This document shows, one piece after another, positions 22,901-37,900 of a stretch of 64,000 nt of DNA. The DNA lies in assembly GCF_964340395.1 (NCBI RefSeq), contig NC_135556.1:1415001-1479000 (forward strand). Reading direction: 5' to 3'. The notes below the pieces were generated by a model that saw nothing but the letters and a program-made list of their open reading frames with translations, made no database searches and was not told where the DNA came from. The DNA is from Glandiceps talaboti. Lineage: Eukaryota > Hemichordata > Enteropneusta > Spengelidae. The position numbers and the translations under genes are program-made. Each line of letters opens with the position of its first letter. Position 1 is the stretch's first letter.

Positions 22901-25900
22901 AAGAAATTGAATGCATGAATTCCTGGAAGTTCATACCTGACAAAAATAAGAATAACCATGATAGAATCTATTAAATATTTTATTACGTAATAAGGTACCT
23001 TACAATTCAACCCCCCCTCTCCCTCACAACTAAAATGGCCAAAATTGAACTTGTGTCAAAATTGAAAATGCATCATTGATCCATAGTAGACTACATTGTA
23101 CATAATAAGATGTCTTACAATTCTAGTATTATTGGTCCATAGTAGATTACATTGCACACAATAAGATGTCTTACAATACTAGTATTATTGGTCCATAGTA
23201 GACTACATTGCACACAATAAGATGTCTTACAATACTAGTATTATTTGTCCATAGTAGACTACATTGCACACAACAAGATGTCTTACAATACTAGTATTAT
23301 TGGTCCATAGTAGACTACATTGCACACAATAAGATGTCTTACAATACTAGTATTATTTGTCCATAGTAGACTACATTGCACACAACAAGATGTCTTACAA
23401 TACTAGTATTATTGGTCCATAGTAGACTACATTGCACACAATAAGATGTCTTACAATACTAGTATTATTTGTCCATAGTAGACTACATTGTACATAATAA
23501 GAGGTCTTACAATACTAGTATTATTGGTCCATAGTAGACTACATTGCACACAATAAGATGTCTAACAATACTAGTATTATTGGTCCATAGTAGACTACAT
23601 TGCACATAATAAGATGTCTTACAATACTAGTATTATTGGTCCATAGTATACTACATTGCACGTAATAAGATGTCTTAAAATATTAGTATTATTGGTCCAT
23701 AGTAGACTACATTGCACACAATAAGATGTCTTACAATACTAGTATTATTGGTCCATAGTAGACTACATTGTACATAATAGGATGTCTAACAATACTAGTA
23801 TTATTGGTCCATAGTAGACTACATTGTACATAATAAGATGTCTTACAATACTAGTATTATTGGTCCATAGTAGACTACATTGCACACAATAAGATGTCTT
23901 ACAATACTAGTATTATTGGTCCATAGTAGACTACATTGTACATAATAAGATGTCTAACAATACTAGTATTATTGGTCCATAGTAGACTACATTGCACACA
24001 ATAAGATGTCTTACAATACTAGTATTATTGGTCCATAGTAGACTACATTGTACATAATAAGATGTCTTACAATACTAGTATTATTGGTCCATAGTAGACT
24101 ACATTGCACACAACAAGATGTCTTACAATACTAGTATTATTGGTCCATAGTAGACTACATTGCACATATTAAGATGTCTAACAATACTAGTATTATTGGT
24201 CCATAGTAGACTACATTGTACATAATAAGATGTCTTACAATACTAGTATTATTGGTCCATAGTAGACTACATTGCACACATTAAGATGTCTTACAATACT
24301 AGTATTATTGGTCCATAGTAGACTACATTGCACACAATAACATGTCTTACAATACTAGTATTATTGGTCCATAGTAGACTACATTGCACATAATAAGATG
24401 TCTTACAATACTAGTATTATTGGTCCATAGTAGACTACATTGCACACAATAAGATGTCTTACAATACTAGTATTATTGGTCCATAGTAGACTACATTGTA
24501 CATAATAAGATGTCTTACAATACTAGTATTATTGGTCCATAGTAGACTACATTGCACACAATAAGATGTCTTACAATACTAGTATTATTGGTCCATAGTA
24601 GACTACATTGCACATATTAAGATGTCTAACAATACTAGTATTATTGGTCCATAGTAGACTACATTGTACATAATAAGATGTCTTACAATACTAGTATTAT
24701 TGGTCCATAGTAGACTACATTGCACACATTAAGATGTCTTACAATACTAGTATTATTGGTCCATTGTAGACTACATTGTACATAATAAGATGTCTTACAA
24801 TACTAGTATTATTGGTCCATAGTAGACTACATTGCACACAATAACATGTCTTACAATACTAGTATTATTGGTCCATAGTAGACTACATTGCACATAATAA
24901 GATGTCTTACAATACTAGTATTATTGGTCCATAGTAGACTACATTGCACACATTAAGATGTCTTACAATACTAGTGTTATTGGTCCATAGTAGACTACAT
25001 TGCACACAATAAGATGTCTTACAATACTAGTATTATTTATCCATAGTAGACTACATTGCACATAATAAGATGTCTTACAATACTAGTATTATTGGTCCAT
25101 AGTAGACTACATTGCACACATTAAGATGTCTTACAATACTAGTGTTATTGGTCCATAGTAGACTACATTGTATATAATAAGATGTCTAACAATACTAGTA
25201 TTATTGGTCCATAGTAGACTACATTGCACATAATAAGATGTCTTACAATACTAGTATTATTGGTCCATAGTAGACTACATAGTACATAATAAGATGTCTT
25301 ACAATACTAGTATTATTGGTCCATAGTAGACTACATTGCACATAATAAGATGTCTTACAATACTAGTATTATTGGTCCATAGTAGACTACATTGCACATA
25401 ATAAGATGTCTTACATTCTAGTATTATTGGTCCATAGTAGACTACTTAGTACATAATAAGATGTCTTACAATACTAGTGTTATTGGTCTATAGTAGACTA
25501 CATAGTACATAATAAGATGTCTTACAATACTAGTATTATTGGTCCATAGTAGACTACATTGCACACAACAAGATGTCTTACAATACTAGTATTATTGGTC
25601 TATAGTAGACTACATAGTACATAATAAGATGTCTTACAATACTAGTATTATTGGTCTATAGTAGACTACATTGCACATAATAAGATGTCTAACAATACTA
25701 GTATTATTGGTCTATAGTAGATTACATTGCACACAATAAGATGTCTTACAATACTAGTATTATTGGTCCATAGTAGACTACATTGCACATAATAAGATGT
25801 CTTACAATACTAGTACATGTATTATTGGTCCATAGTAGACTACATTGCACACAATAAGATGTCTAACAATACTAGTATTATTGGTCCATAGTAGACTACA

Positions 25901-28900
25901 TTGCACACAATAAGATGTCTTACAATACTAGTATTATTGGTCCATAGAAGACTACATTGCACACAATAAGATGTCTAACAATACTAGTATTATTGGTCCA
26001 TAGTAGACTACATTGCACACAATAAGATGTCTAACAATACTAGTATTATTGGTCCATAGAAGACTACATTGCACACAATAAGATGTCTTACAATACTAGT
26101 ATTATTGGTCCATAGTAGACTACATTGCACACAATAAGATGTCTAACAATACTAGTATTATTGGTCCATAGAAGACTACATTGAAAACAATAAGATGTCT
26201 TACAATACTAGTATTATTGGTCCATAGTAGACTACATTGCACACAATAAGATGTCTTACAATACTAGTATTATTGGTCCATAGTAGACTACATTGCACAT
26301 AATAAGATGTCTTACAATACTAGTATTATTGGTCCATAGTAGACTACATTGCACACAATAAGATGTCTTACAATACTAGTATTATTGGTCCATAGTAGAC
26401 TACATTGAACACAATAAGATGTCTTACAATACTAGTATTATTGGTCCATAGTAGACTACATTGCACACAATAACATGTCTTACAATACTAGTATTATTGG
26501 TCCATAGTAGACTACATTGCACATAATAAGATGTCTTACAATACTAGTATTATTGGTCCATAGTATAGTAGACTACATTGCACACATTAAGATGTCTTAC
26601 AATACTAGTGTTATTGGTCCATAGTAGACTACATTGCACTGTACAATATCTTACCCACAACTCTCTCTGATTGATATGCTTGGAGGTTCCTTATTTTATA
26701 ACTTTTTCAATAATCCATACTTTTCAACATTTTAAGCATAGTAATTAAGTTTAATTAATATGTAGCAAAAGTACGCTTAGGAATCAAAAATAAAGTTCTA
26801 AATTTTGTACAAAAATGAACTAACAACTAAATTAAGCATGTGCTGTGAATAAAATACTTTTCACTGTCAAAGTGTCAATAACTTGGGTAGTCAGTGTGTA
26901 TGATGAGTTTTAGTATGTAAATTTCTTTTGTCATACCTATTCAAATAAATCTATATCTTTGGCAAAGTCATAACAGGTGCATATATTTTCCTTAGTTTCG
27001 TCGCAAATATTCTTCATGTCTTTCAAGAAAATCTGCTGACAAATTCCTAAAATTGCTACTCCTTCTACAATAAATTACTGATACCAGAACCGATGAAAAT
27101 GGGTATTCAGAAATTCACCAGTGGCAATTCTACGCTTGCCAAATGGAAAAAATGTTTTTACAAAACCCTATACACTGGTGAGATTTGTCTGACTTCAAGG
27201 AGATGATGTCCTACACTACAAATCAGAGAGAGTTGTGGGTAAAATGTTGTACAGTGCATTGTACATAATAAGATGTCTAACAATACTAGTATTATTTGTC
27301 CATAGTAGACTACATTGCACATAATAAGATGTCTTACAATACTAGTGTTATTGGTCCATAGTAGACTACATTGTACAAAATAAGATGTCTTACAATACTA
27401 GTATTATTGGTCCATAGTAGACTACATTGCACATAATAAGATGTCTTACAATACTAGTATTATTGGTCCATAGTAGACTACATTGCACACAACAAGATGT
27501 GTTACAATACTAGTATTATTGGTCCATAGAAGACTACATTGCACACATTAAGATGTCTTACAATACTAGTGTTATTGGTCCATAGTAGACTACATTGTAT
27601 ATAATAAGATGTCTAACAATACTAGTATTATTGGTCCATAGTAGACTACATTGCACATAATAAGATGTCTTACAATACTAGTATTATTGGTCCATAGTAG
27701 ACTACATAGTACATAATAAGATGTCTTACAATACTAGTATTATTGGTCCATAGTAGACTACATAGTACATAATAAGATGTCTTACAATACTAGTATTATT
27801 GGTCCATAGTAGACTACATTGCACATAATAAGATGTCTTACAATACCAGTATTATTGGTCCATAGTAGACTACATTGTACACAATAACATGTCTTACAAT
27901 ACTAGTATTATTGGTCCATAGTAGACTACATTGCACATAATAAGATGTCTAACAATACTAGTATTATTGGTCCATAGTAGACTACATTGCACACAACAAG
28001 ATGTCTTACAATACCAGTATTATTGGTCCATAGTAGACTACATTGCACACAATAAGATGTCTTACAATACTAGTATTATTGGTCCATAGTAGACTACATT
28101 GCACACAATAAGATGTCTTACAATACTAGTATTATTTGTCCATAGTAGACTACTTAGTACATAATAAGATGTCTTACAATACTAGTGTTATTGGTCTATA
28201 GTAGACTACATAGTACATAATAAGATGTCTTACAATACTAGTGTTATTGGTCTATAGTAGACTACATTGCACATAATAAGATGTCTTACAATACTAGTAT
28301 TATTGGTCCATAGTAGACTACATAGTACATAATAAGATGTCTTACAATACTAGTATTATTGGTCCATAGTAGACTACATTGCACATAATAAGATGTCTTA
28401 CAATACTAGTATTATTGGTCCATAGTAGACTACATAGTACATAATAAGATGTCTTACAATACTAGTATTATTTGTCCATAGTAGACTACATAGTGCATAA
28501 TAAGATATCTTACAATACTAGTATTATTGGTCCATAGTAGACTACATTGCACACAATAAGATGTCTTACAATACTAGTATTATTGGTCCATAGTAGACTA
28601 CATTGCACACAATAAGATGCCTTACAATACTAGTATTATTGGTCCATAGAAGACTACATTGAACACAATAACATGTCTTACAATACTAGTATTATTGGTC
28701 CATTGTAGACTACATTGCACATAATAAGATGTCTAACAATACTAGTATTATTGGTCCATTGTAGACTACATTGTACATAATAGGATGTCTTACACAATAA
28801 CATGTCTTACAATACTAGTATTATTGGTCCATTGTAGACTACATTGCACATAATAAGATGTCTAACAATACTAGTATTATTGGTCCATTGTAGACTACAT

Positions 28901-31900
28901 TGTACATAATAGGATGTCTTACATTCTAGTATTATTGGTCCATAGTAGACTACATTGTACATAATAAGATGTCTTACAATATTAGTATTATTGGTCCATA
29001 GTTGACTACATTGCACATAATAAGATGTCTTACAATACTAGTATTATTGGTCTATAGTAGACTACATTGTACATATTAAGATGTCTTACAATATTAGTAT
29101 TATTGGTCCATAGTTGACTACATTGCACATAATAAGATGTCTTACAATACTAGTATTATTGGTCCATAGTAGACTACATTGTACATAATAAGATGTCTTA
29201 CAATACTAGTATTATTGGTCCATAGTAGACTACATTGCACACAATAAGATGTCTTACAATACTAGTGTTATTGGTCTATAGTAGACTACATAGTACATAA
29301 TAAGATGTCTTACAATACTAGTGTTATTGGTCTATAGTAGACTACATTGCACATAATAAGATGTCTTACAATACTAGTATTATTGGTCCATAGTAGACTA
29401 CATAGTACATAATAAGATGTCTTACAATACTAGTATTATTGGTCCATAGTAGACTACATAGTACATAATAAGATGTCTTACAATACTAGTATTATTGGTC
29501 CATAGTAGACTACATTGCACACAATAACATGTCTTACAATACTATTATTATTGGTCCATAGTAGACTACATTGCACATAATAAGATGTCTTACAATACTA
29601 GTATTATTGGTCCATAGTAGACTACATAGTACATAATAAGATGTCTTACAATACTAGTATTATTTGTCCATAGTAGACTACATAGTGCATAATAAGATGT
29701 CTTACAATACTAGTATTATTGGTCCATAGTAGACTACATTGCACACAATAAGATGTCTTACAATACTAGTATTATTGGTCCATAGAAGACTACATTGAAA
29801 AAAATAAGATGTCTTACAATACTAGTACATGTATTATTGGTCCATTGTAGAATACATTGCACATAATAAGATGTCTAACAATACTAGTATTATTGGTCCA
29901 TTGTAGACTACATTGTACATAATAGGATGTCTTACATTCTAGTATTATTGGTCCATAGTAGACTACATTGTACATAATAAGATGTCTTACAATATTAGTA
30001 TTATTGGTCTATAGTAGACTACATTGCACACAATAAGATGTCTTACAATACTAGTATTATTGGTCCATAGTAGACTACATTGTACATAATAAGATGTCTA
30101 ACAATACTAGTATTATTGGTCTATAGTAGACTACATTGTACATAATAAGATGTCTTACAATATTAGTATTATTGGTCCATAGTAGACTACATTGCACATA
30201 ATAAGATGTCTTACAATACTAGTATTATTGGTCCATAGTAGACTACATAGTACATAATAAGATGTCTTACAATACTAGTATTATTGGTCCATAGTAGACT
30301 ACATTGCACGTAATAAGATGTCTTACAATACTAGTATTATTGGTCCATAGTAGACTACATTGCACACAATAAGATGTGTTACGATACTAGTATTATTGGT
30401 CCATAGTAGACTACATTGTACACAATAAGATGTCTTACAATACTAGTATTATTGGTCCATAGTAGACTACATTGTACATAATAAGATGTCTTACAATACT
30501 AGTATTATTGATCCATAGTAGACTACATTGTACATAATAAGATGTCTTACAATACTAGTATTATTGGTCCATAGTAGACTACATTGTACACAATAAGATG
30601 TCTTACAATACTAGTATTATTGGTCCATAGTAGACTACATTGTACATAATAAGATGTCTTACAATACTAGTATTATTGATCCATAGTAGACTACATTGCA
30701 CATAATGAGATGTCGAACAATACTAGTATTATTGGTCCATAGTAGACTACATTGTACACAATAAGATGTCTTACAATACTAGTATTATTGGTCCATAGTA
30801 GACTACATTGCACGTAATAAGATGTCTTACAATACTAGTATTATTTGTCCATAGTAGACTACATTGCACATAATGAGATGTCGAACAATACTAGTATTAT
30901 TGGTCCATAGTAGACTACATTGTACAAAATAAGATGTCTTACAATACTAGTATTATTGGTCCATAGTAGACTACATTGCACACAATAAGATGTCTTACAA
31001 TACTAGTATTATTTGTCCATAGTAGACTACATTGCACATAATGAGATGTCGAACAATACTAGTATTATTGGTCCATAGTAGACTACATTGTACATAATAA
31101 GATGTCTTACAATACTAGTATTATTGGCCTATAGTAGACTACATTGCACACAATAAGATGTCTTACAATACTAGTATTATTGGTCCATAGTAGACTACAT
31201 TGTACATAATAATATGTCTTACAATACTAGTATTATTTGTCCATAGTAGACTACATTGCACACAATAAGATGTCTTACAATACTAGTATTATTGGTCCAT
31301 AGTAGACTACATAGTACATAATAAGATGTCTTACAATACTAGTATTATTGGTCCATAGTAGACTACTTAGTACATAATAAGATGTCTTACAATACTAGTG
31401 TTATTGGTCTATAGTAGACTACATAGTACATAATAAGATGTCTTACAATACTAGTGTTATTGGTCTATAGTAGACTACATTGCATACATTAAGATGTCTT
31501 ACAATACTAGTATTATTGGTCCATAGTAGACTACATAGTACATAATAAGATGTCTTACAATACTAGTATTATTGGTCCATAGTAGACTACATAGTACATA
31601 ATAAGATGTCTTACAATACTAGTGTTATTGGTCCATAGTAGACTACTTAGTACATAATAAGATGTCTTACAATACTAGTATTATTGGTCCATAGTAGACT
31701 ACATAGTACATAATAAGATGTCTTACAATACTAGTGTTATTGGTCCATAGTAGACTACATAGTACATAATAAGATGTCTTTCAATACTAGTATTATTTGT
31801 CCATAGTAGACTACATAGTGCATAATAAGATGTCTTACAATACTAGTATTATTGGTCCATAGTAGACTACATTGTACATAATAAGATGTCTTACAATACT

Positions 31901-34900
31901 AGTATTATTGGTCCATAGTAGACTACATTGCACACAATAAGATGTCTTACAATACTAGTATTATTGGTCCATAGAAGACTACATTGAACACAATAACATG
32001 TCTTACAATACTAGTATTATTGGTCCATAGTAGACTACATTGTACATAATAAGATGTCTTACAATACTAGTATTATTGGTCCATAGTAGACTACATTGCA
32101 CACATTAAGATGTCTTACAATACTAGTATTATTGGTCTATAGTAGACTACATTGTACATAATAAGATGTCTTACAATACTAGTATTATTGGTCTATAGTA
32201 GACTACATTGTACATAATAAGATGTCTTACAATACTAGTATTATTGGTCTATAGTAGACTACATTGTACATAATAAGATGTCTTACAATACTAGTATTAT
32301 TGGTCCATAGTAGACTACATTGCACGTAATAAGATGTCTTACAATACTAGTATTATTGGTCCATAGTAGACTACATTGCACACAATAAGATGTCTTACAA
32401 TACTAGTGTTATTGGTCTATAGTAGACTACATAGTACATAATAAGATGTCTTACAATACTAGTGTTATTGGTCTATAGTAGACTACATTGCACATAATAA
32501 GATGTCTTACAATACTAGTATTATTGGTCCATAGTAGACTACATAGTACATAATATGATGTCTTACAATACTAGTATTATTGGTCCATAGTAGACTACAT
32601 TGCACATAATAAGATGTCTTACAATACTAGTATTATTGGTCCATAGTAGACTACATTGCACACAATAACATGTCTTACAATACTAGTATTATTGGTCCAT
32701 AGTAGACTACATTGCACATAATAAGATGTCTTACAATACTAGTATTATTGGTCCATAGTAGACTACATAGTACATAATAAGATGTCTAACAATACTAGTA
32801 TTATTGGTCCATAGTAGACTACATTGCACATAATAAGATGTCTTACAATACTAGTATTATTTGTCCATAGTAGACTACATAGTGCATAATAAGATGTCTT
32901 ACAATACTAGTATTATTGGTCCATAGTAGACTACATTGCACACAATAAGATGTCTTATAATACTAGTATTATTGGTCCATAGTAGACTACATTGCACACA
33001 ATAAGATGTCTTACAATACTAGTATTATTGGTCCATAGTAGACTACATTGCACACAATAAGATGTCTTACAATACTAGTATTATTGGTCCATAGTAGACT
33101 ACATTGCACACAATAAGATGTCTTACAATACTAGTATTATTGGTCCATAGTAGACTACATTGCACATAATAAGATGTCTTACAATACCAGTATTATTGGT
33201 CTATAGTAGACTACATTGCACATAATAAGATGTCTTACAATACTAGTATTATTGGTCCATAGTAGACTACATTGTACATAATAATATGTCTTACAATACT
33301 AGTATTATTTGTCCATAGTAGACTACATTGCACACAATAAGATGTCTTACAATACTAGTATTATTGGTCCATAGTAGACTACATAGTACATAATAAGATG
33401 TCTTACAATACTAGTATTATTGGTCCATAGTAGACTACTTAGTACATAATAAGATGTCTTACAATACTAGTGTTATTGGTCTATAGTAGACTACATAGTA
33501 CATAATAAGATGTCTTACAATACTAGTGTTATTGGTCTATAGTAGACTACATTGCATACATTAAGATGTCTTACAATACTAGTATTATTGGTCCATAGTA
33601 GACTACATAGTACATAATAAGATGTCTTACAATACTAGTATTATTGGTCCATAGTAGACTACATAGTACATAATAAGATGTCTTACAATACTAGTGTTAT
33701 TGGTCCATAGTAGACTACTTAGTACATAATAAGATGTCTTACAATACTAGTATTATTGGTCCATAGTAGACTACATAGTACATAATAAGATGTCTTACAA
33801 TACTAGTGTTATTGGTCCATAGTAGACTACATAGTACATAATAAGATGTCTTTCAATACTAGTATTATTTGTCCATAGTAGACTACATTGCACATAATAA
33901 GATGTCTTACAATACTAGTATTATTGGTCCATAGTAGACTACATTGTACATAATAAGATGTCTTACAATACTAGTATTATTGGTCCATAGTAGACTACAT
34001 TGCACACAATAAGATGTCTTACAATACTAGTATTATTGGTCCATAGAAGACTACATTGAACACAATAACATGTCTTACAATACTAGTATTATTGGTCCAT
34101 AGTAGACTACATTGTACATAACAAGATGTCTTACAATACTAGTATTATTGGTCCATAGTAGACTACATTGCACACATTAAGATGTCTTACAATACTAGTA
34201 TTATTGGTCTATAGTAGACTACATTGTACATAATAAGATGTCTTACAATACTAGTATTATTGGTCTATAGTAGACTACATTGTACATAATAAGATGTCTT
34301 ACAATACTAGTATTATTGGTCCATAGTAGACTACATTGCACGTAATAAGATGTCTTACAATACTAGTATTATTGGTCCATAGTAGACTACATTGCACACA
34401 ATAAGATGTCTTACAATACTAGTGTTATTGGTCTATAGTAGACTACATAGTACATAATAAGATGTCTTACAATACTAGTGTTATTGGTCTATAGTAGACT
34501 ACATTGCACATAATAAGATGTCTTACAATACTAGTATTATTGGTCCATAGTAGACTACATAGTACATAATATGATGTCTTACAATACTAGTATTATTGGT
34601 CCATAGTAGACTACATTGCACATAATAAGATGTCTTACAATACTAGTATTATTGGTCCATAGTAGACTACATTGCACACAATAACATGTCTTACAATACT
34701 AGTATTATTGGTCCATAGTAGACTACATTGCACATAATAAGATGTCTTACAATACTAGTATTATTGGTCCATAGTAGACTACATAGTACATAATAAGATG
34801 TCTAACAATACTAGTATTATTGGTCCATAGTAGACTACATTGCACATAATAAGATGTCTTACAATACTAGTATTATTTGTCCATAGTAGACTACATAGTG

Positions 34901-37900
34901 CATAATAAGATGTCTTACAATACTAGTATTATTGGTCCATAGTAGACTACATTGCACACAATAAGATGTCTTACAATACTAGTATTATTGGTCCATAGTA
35001 GACTACATTGCACACAATAAGATGTCTTACAATACTAGTACATGTATTATTGGTCTATTGTAGACTACATTGCACATAATAAGATGTCTAACAATACTAG
35101 TATTGTTGGTCCATTGTAGACTACATTGTACATAATAGGATGTCTTACATTCTAGTATTATTGGTCCATAGTAGACTACATAGTACATAATAAGATGTCT
35201 TACAATACTAGTATTATTGGTCCATAGTAGACTACATTGCACGTAATAAGATGTCTTACAATACTAGTATTATTGGTCCATAGTAGACTACATTGCACGT
35301 AATAAGATGTCTTACAATACTAGTATTATTGGTCCATAGTAGACTACATTGTACATAATAAGATGTTTTACAATACTAGTATTATTGGTCCATAGTAGAC
35401 TACATTGCACACAATAAGATGTCTTACAATACTAGTATTATTGGTCCATAGTAGACTACATTGCACGTAATAAGATGTCTTACAATATTAGTATTATTGA
35501 TCCATAGTAGACTACATTGCACATAATAAGATGTCTTACAATACTAGTATTATTGGTCCATAGTAGACTACATTGTACACAATAAGATGTCTTACAATAC
35601 TAGTATTATTGGTCCATAGTAGACTACATTGCACACAATAAGATGTCTTACAATACTAGTATTATTGGTCCATAGTAGACTACATTGCACGTAATAAGAT
35701 GTCTTACAATACTAGTATTATTGATCCATAGTAGACTACATTGTACATAATAATATGTCTTACAATACTAGTATTATTGGTCCATAGTAGACTACATTGT
35801 ACACAATAAGATGTCTTACAATACTAGTATTATTGGTCCATAGTAGACTACATAGTACATAATAAGATGTCTTACAATACCAGTATTATTGATCCATAGT
35901 AGACTACATTGTACATAATAACATGTCTTACAATACTAGTATTATTGGTCCATTGTAGACTACATTGCACATAATAAGATGTCTTACAATACTAGTATTA
36001 TTGGTCTATAGTAGACTACATTGCACACAATAAGATGTCTTACAATAATAGTATTATTGATCCATAGTAGACTACATTGCACACAATAAGATGTCTTACA
36101 ATACCAGTATTATTGGTCTATAGTAGACTACATTGTACATAATAAGATGTCTAACAATACTAGTATTATTGGTCCATAGTAGACTACATTGTACATAATA
36201 AGATGTCTAACAATACTAGTATTATTGGTCCATAGTAGACTACATTGTACATAATAAGATGTCTTACAATACTAGTATTATTGGTCCATAGTAGACTACA
36301 TTGCACACAATAAGATGTCGAACAATACTAGTATTATTGATCCATAGTAGACTACATTGTACACAATAAGATGTCTTACAATACTAGTATTATTGGTCTA
36401 TAGTAGACTACATTGTACATAATAAGATGTCTTACAATACTAGTATTATTGGTCTATAGTAGACTACATTGTACATAATAAGATGTCTTACAATACTAGT
36501 ATTATTGGTCTATAGTAGACTACATTGTACACAATAAGATGTCTTACAATACTAGTATTATTGGTCTATAGTAGACTACATTGTACATAATAAGATGTCT
36601 TACAATACTAGTATTATTGGTCTATAGTAGACTACATTGTACATAATAAGATGTCTTACAATACTAGTATTATTGGTCTATAGTAGACTACATTGTACAT
36701 AATAAGATGTCTTACAATACTAGTATTATTGGTCTATAGTAGACTACATTGTACACAATAAGATGTCTTACAATACTAGTATTATTGGTCTATAGTAGAC
36801 TACATTGTACATAATAAGATGTCTTACAATACTAGTATTATTGGTCTATAGTAGACTACATTGTACATAATAAGATGTCTTACAATACTAGTATTATTGG
36901 TCTATAGTAGACTACATTGTACATAATAAGATGTCTTACAATACTAGTAATATTGGTCTATAGTAGACTACATTGTACACAATAAGATGTCTTACAATAC
37001 TAGTATTATTGGTCTATAGTAGACTACATTGTACATAATAAGATGTCTTACAATACTAGTATTATTGGTCTATAGTAGACTACATTGTACATAATAAGAT
37101 GTCTTACAATACTAGTATTATTGGTCCATAGTAGACTACATTGCACATAATAAGATGTCGAACAATACTAGTATTATTGGTCCATAGTAGACTACATTGC
37201 ACACAATAAGATGTCTTACAATACTAGTATTATTGGTCTATAGTAGACTACATTGTACATAATAAGATGTCTTACAATACTAGTATTATTGGTCCATAGT
37301 AGACTACATTGTACACAATAAGATGTCTTACAATACTAGTATTATTGATCCATAGTAGACTACATTGTACATAATAAGATGTCTTACAATACTAGTATTA
37401 TTGATCCATAGTAGACTACATTGTACACAATAAGATGTCGAACAATACTAGTATTATTGGTCCATAGTAGACTACATTGCACACAATAAGATGTCTTACA
37501 ATACTAGTATTATTGGTCCATAGTAGACTACATTGTACATAATAACATGTCTTACAATACTAGTATTATTGGTCCATTGTAGACTACATTGCACATAATA
37601 AGATGTCTTACAATACTAGTATTATTGGTCTATAGTAGACTACATTGCACACAATAAGATGTCTTACAATAATAGTATTATTGATCCATAGTAGACTACA
37701 TTGTACATAATAAGATGTCTTACAATACCAGTATTATTGGTCTATAGTAGACTACATTGTACATAATAAGATGTCTAACAATACTAGTATTATTGGTCCA
37801 TAGTAGACTACATTGTACATAATAAGATGTCTTACAATACTAGTATTATTGGTCCATAGTAGACTACATTGCACACAATAAGATGTCTTACAATACTAGT

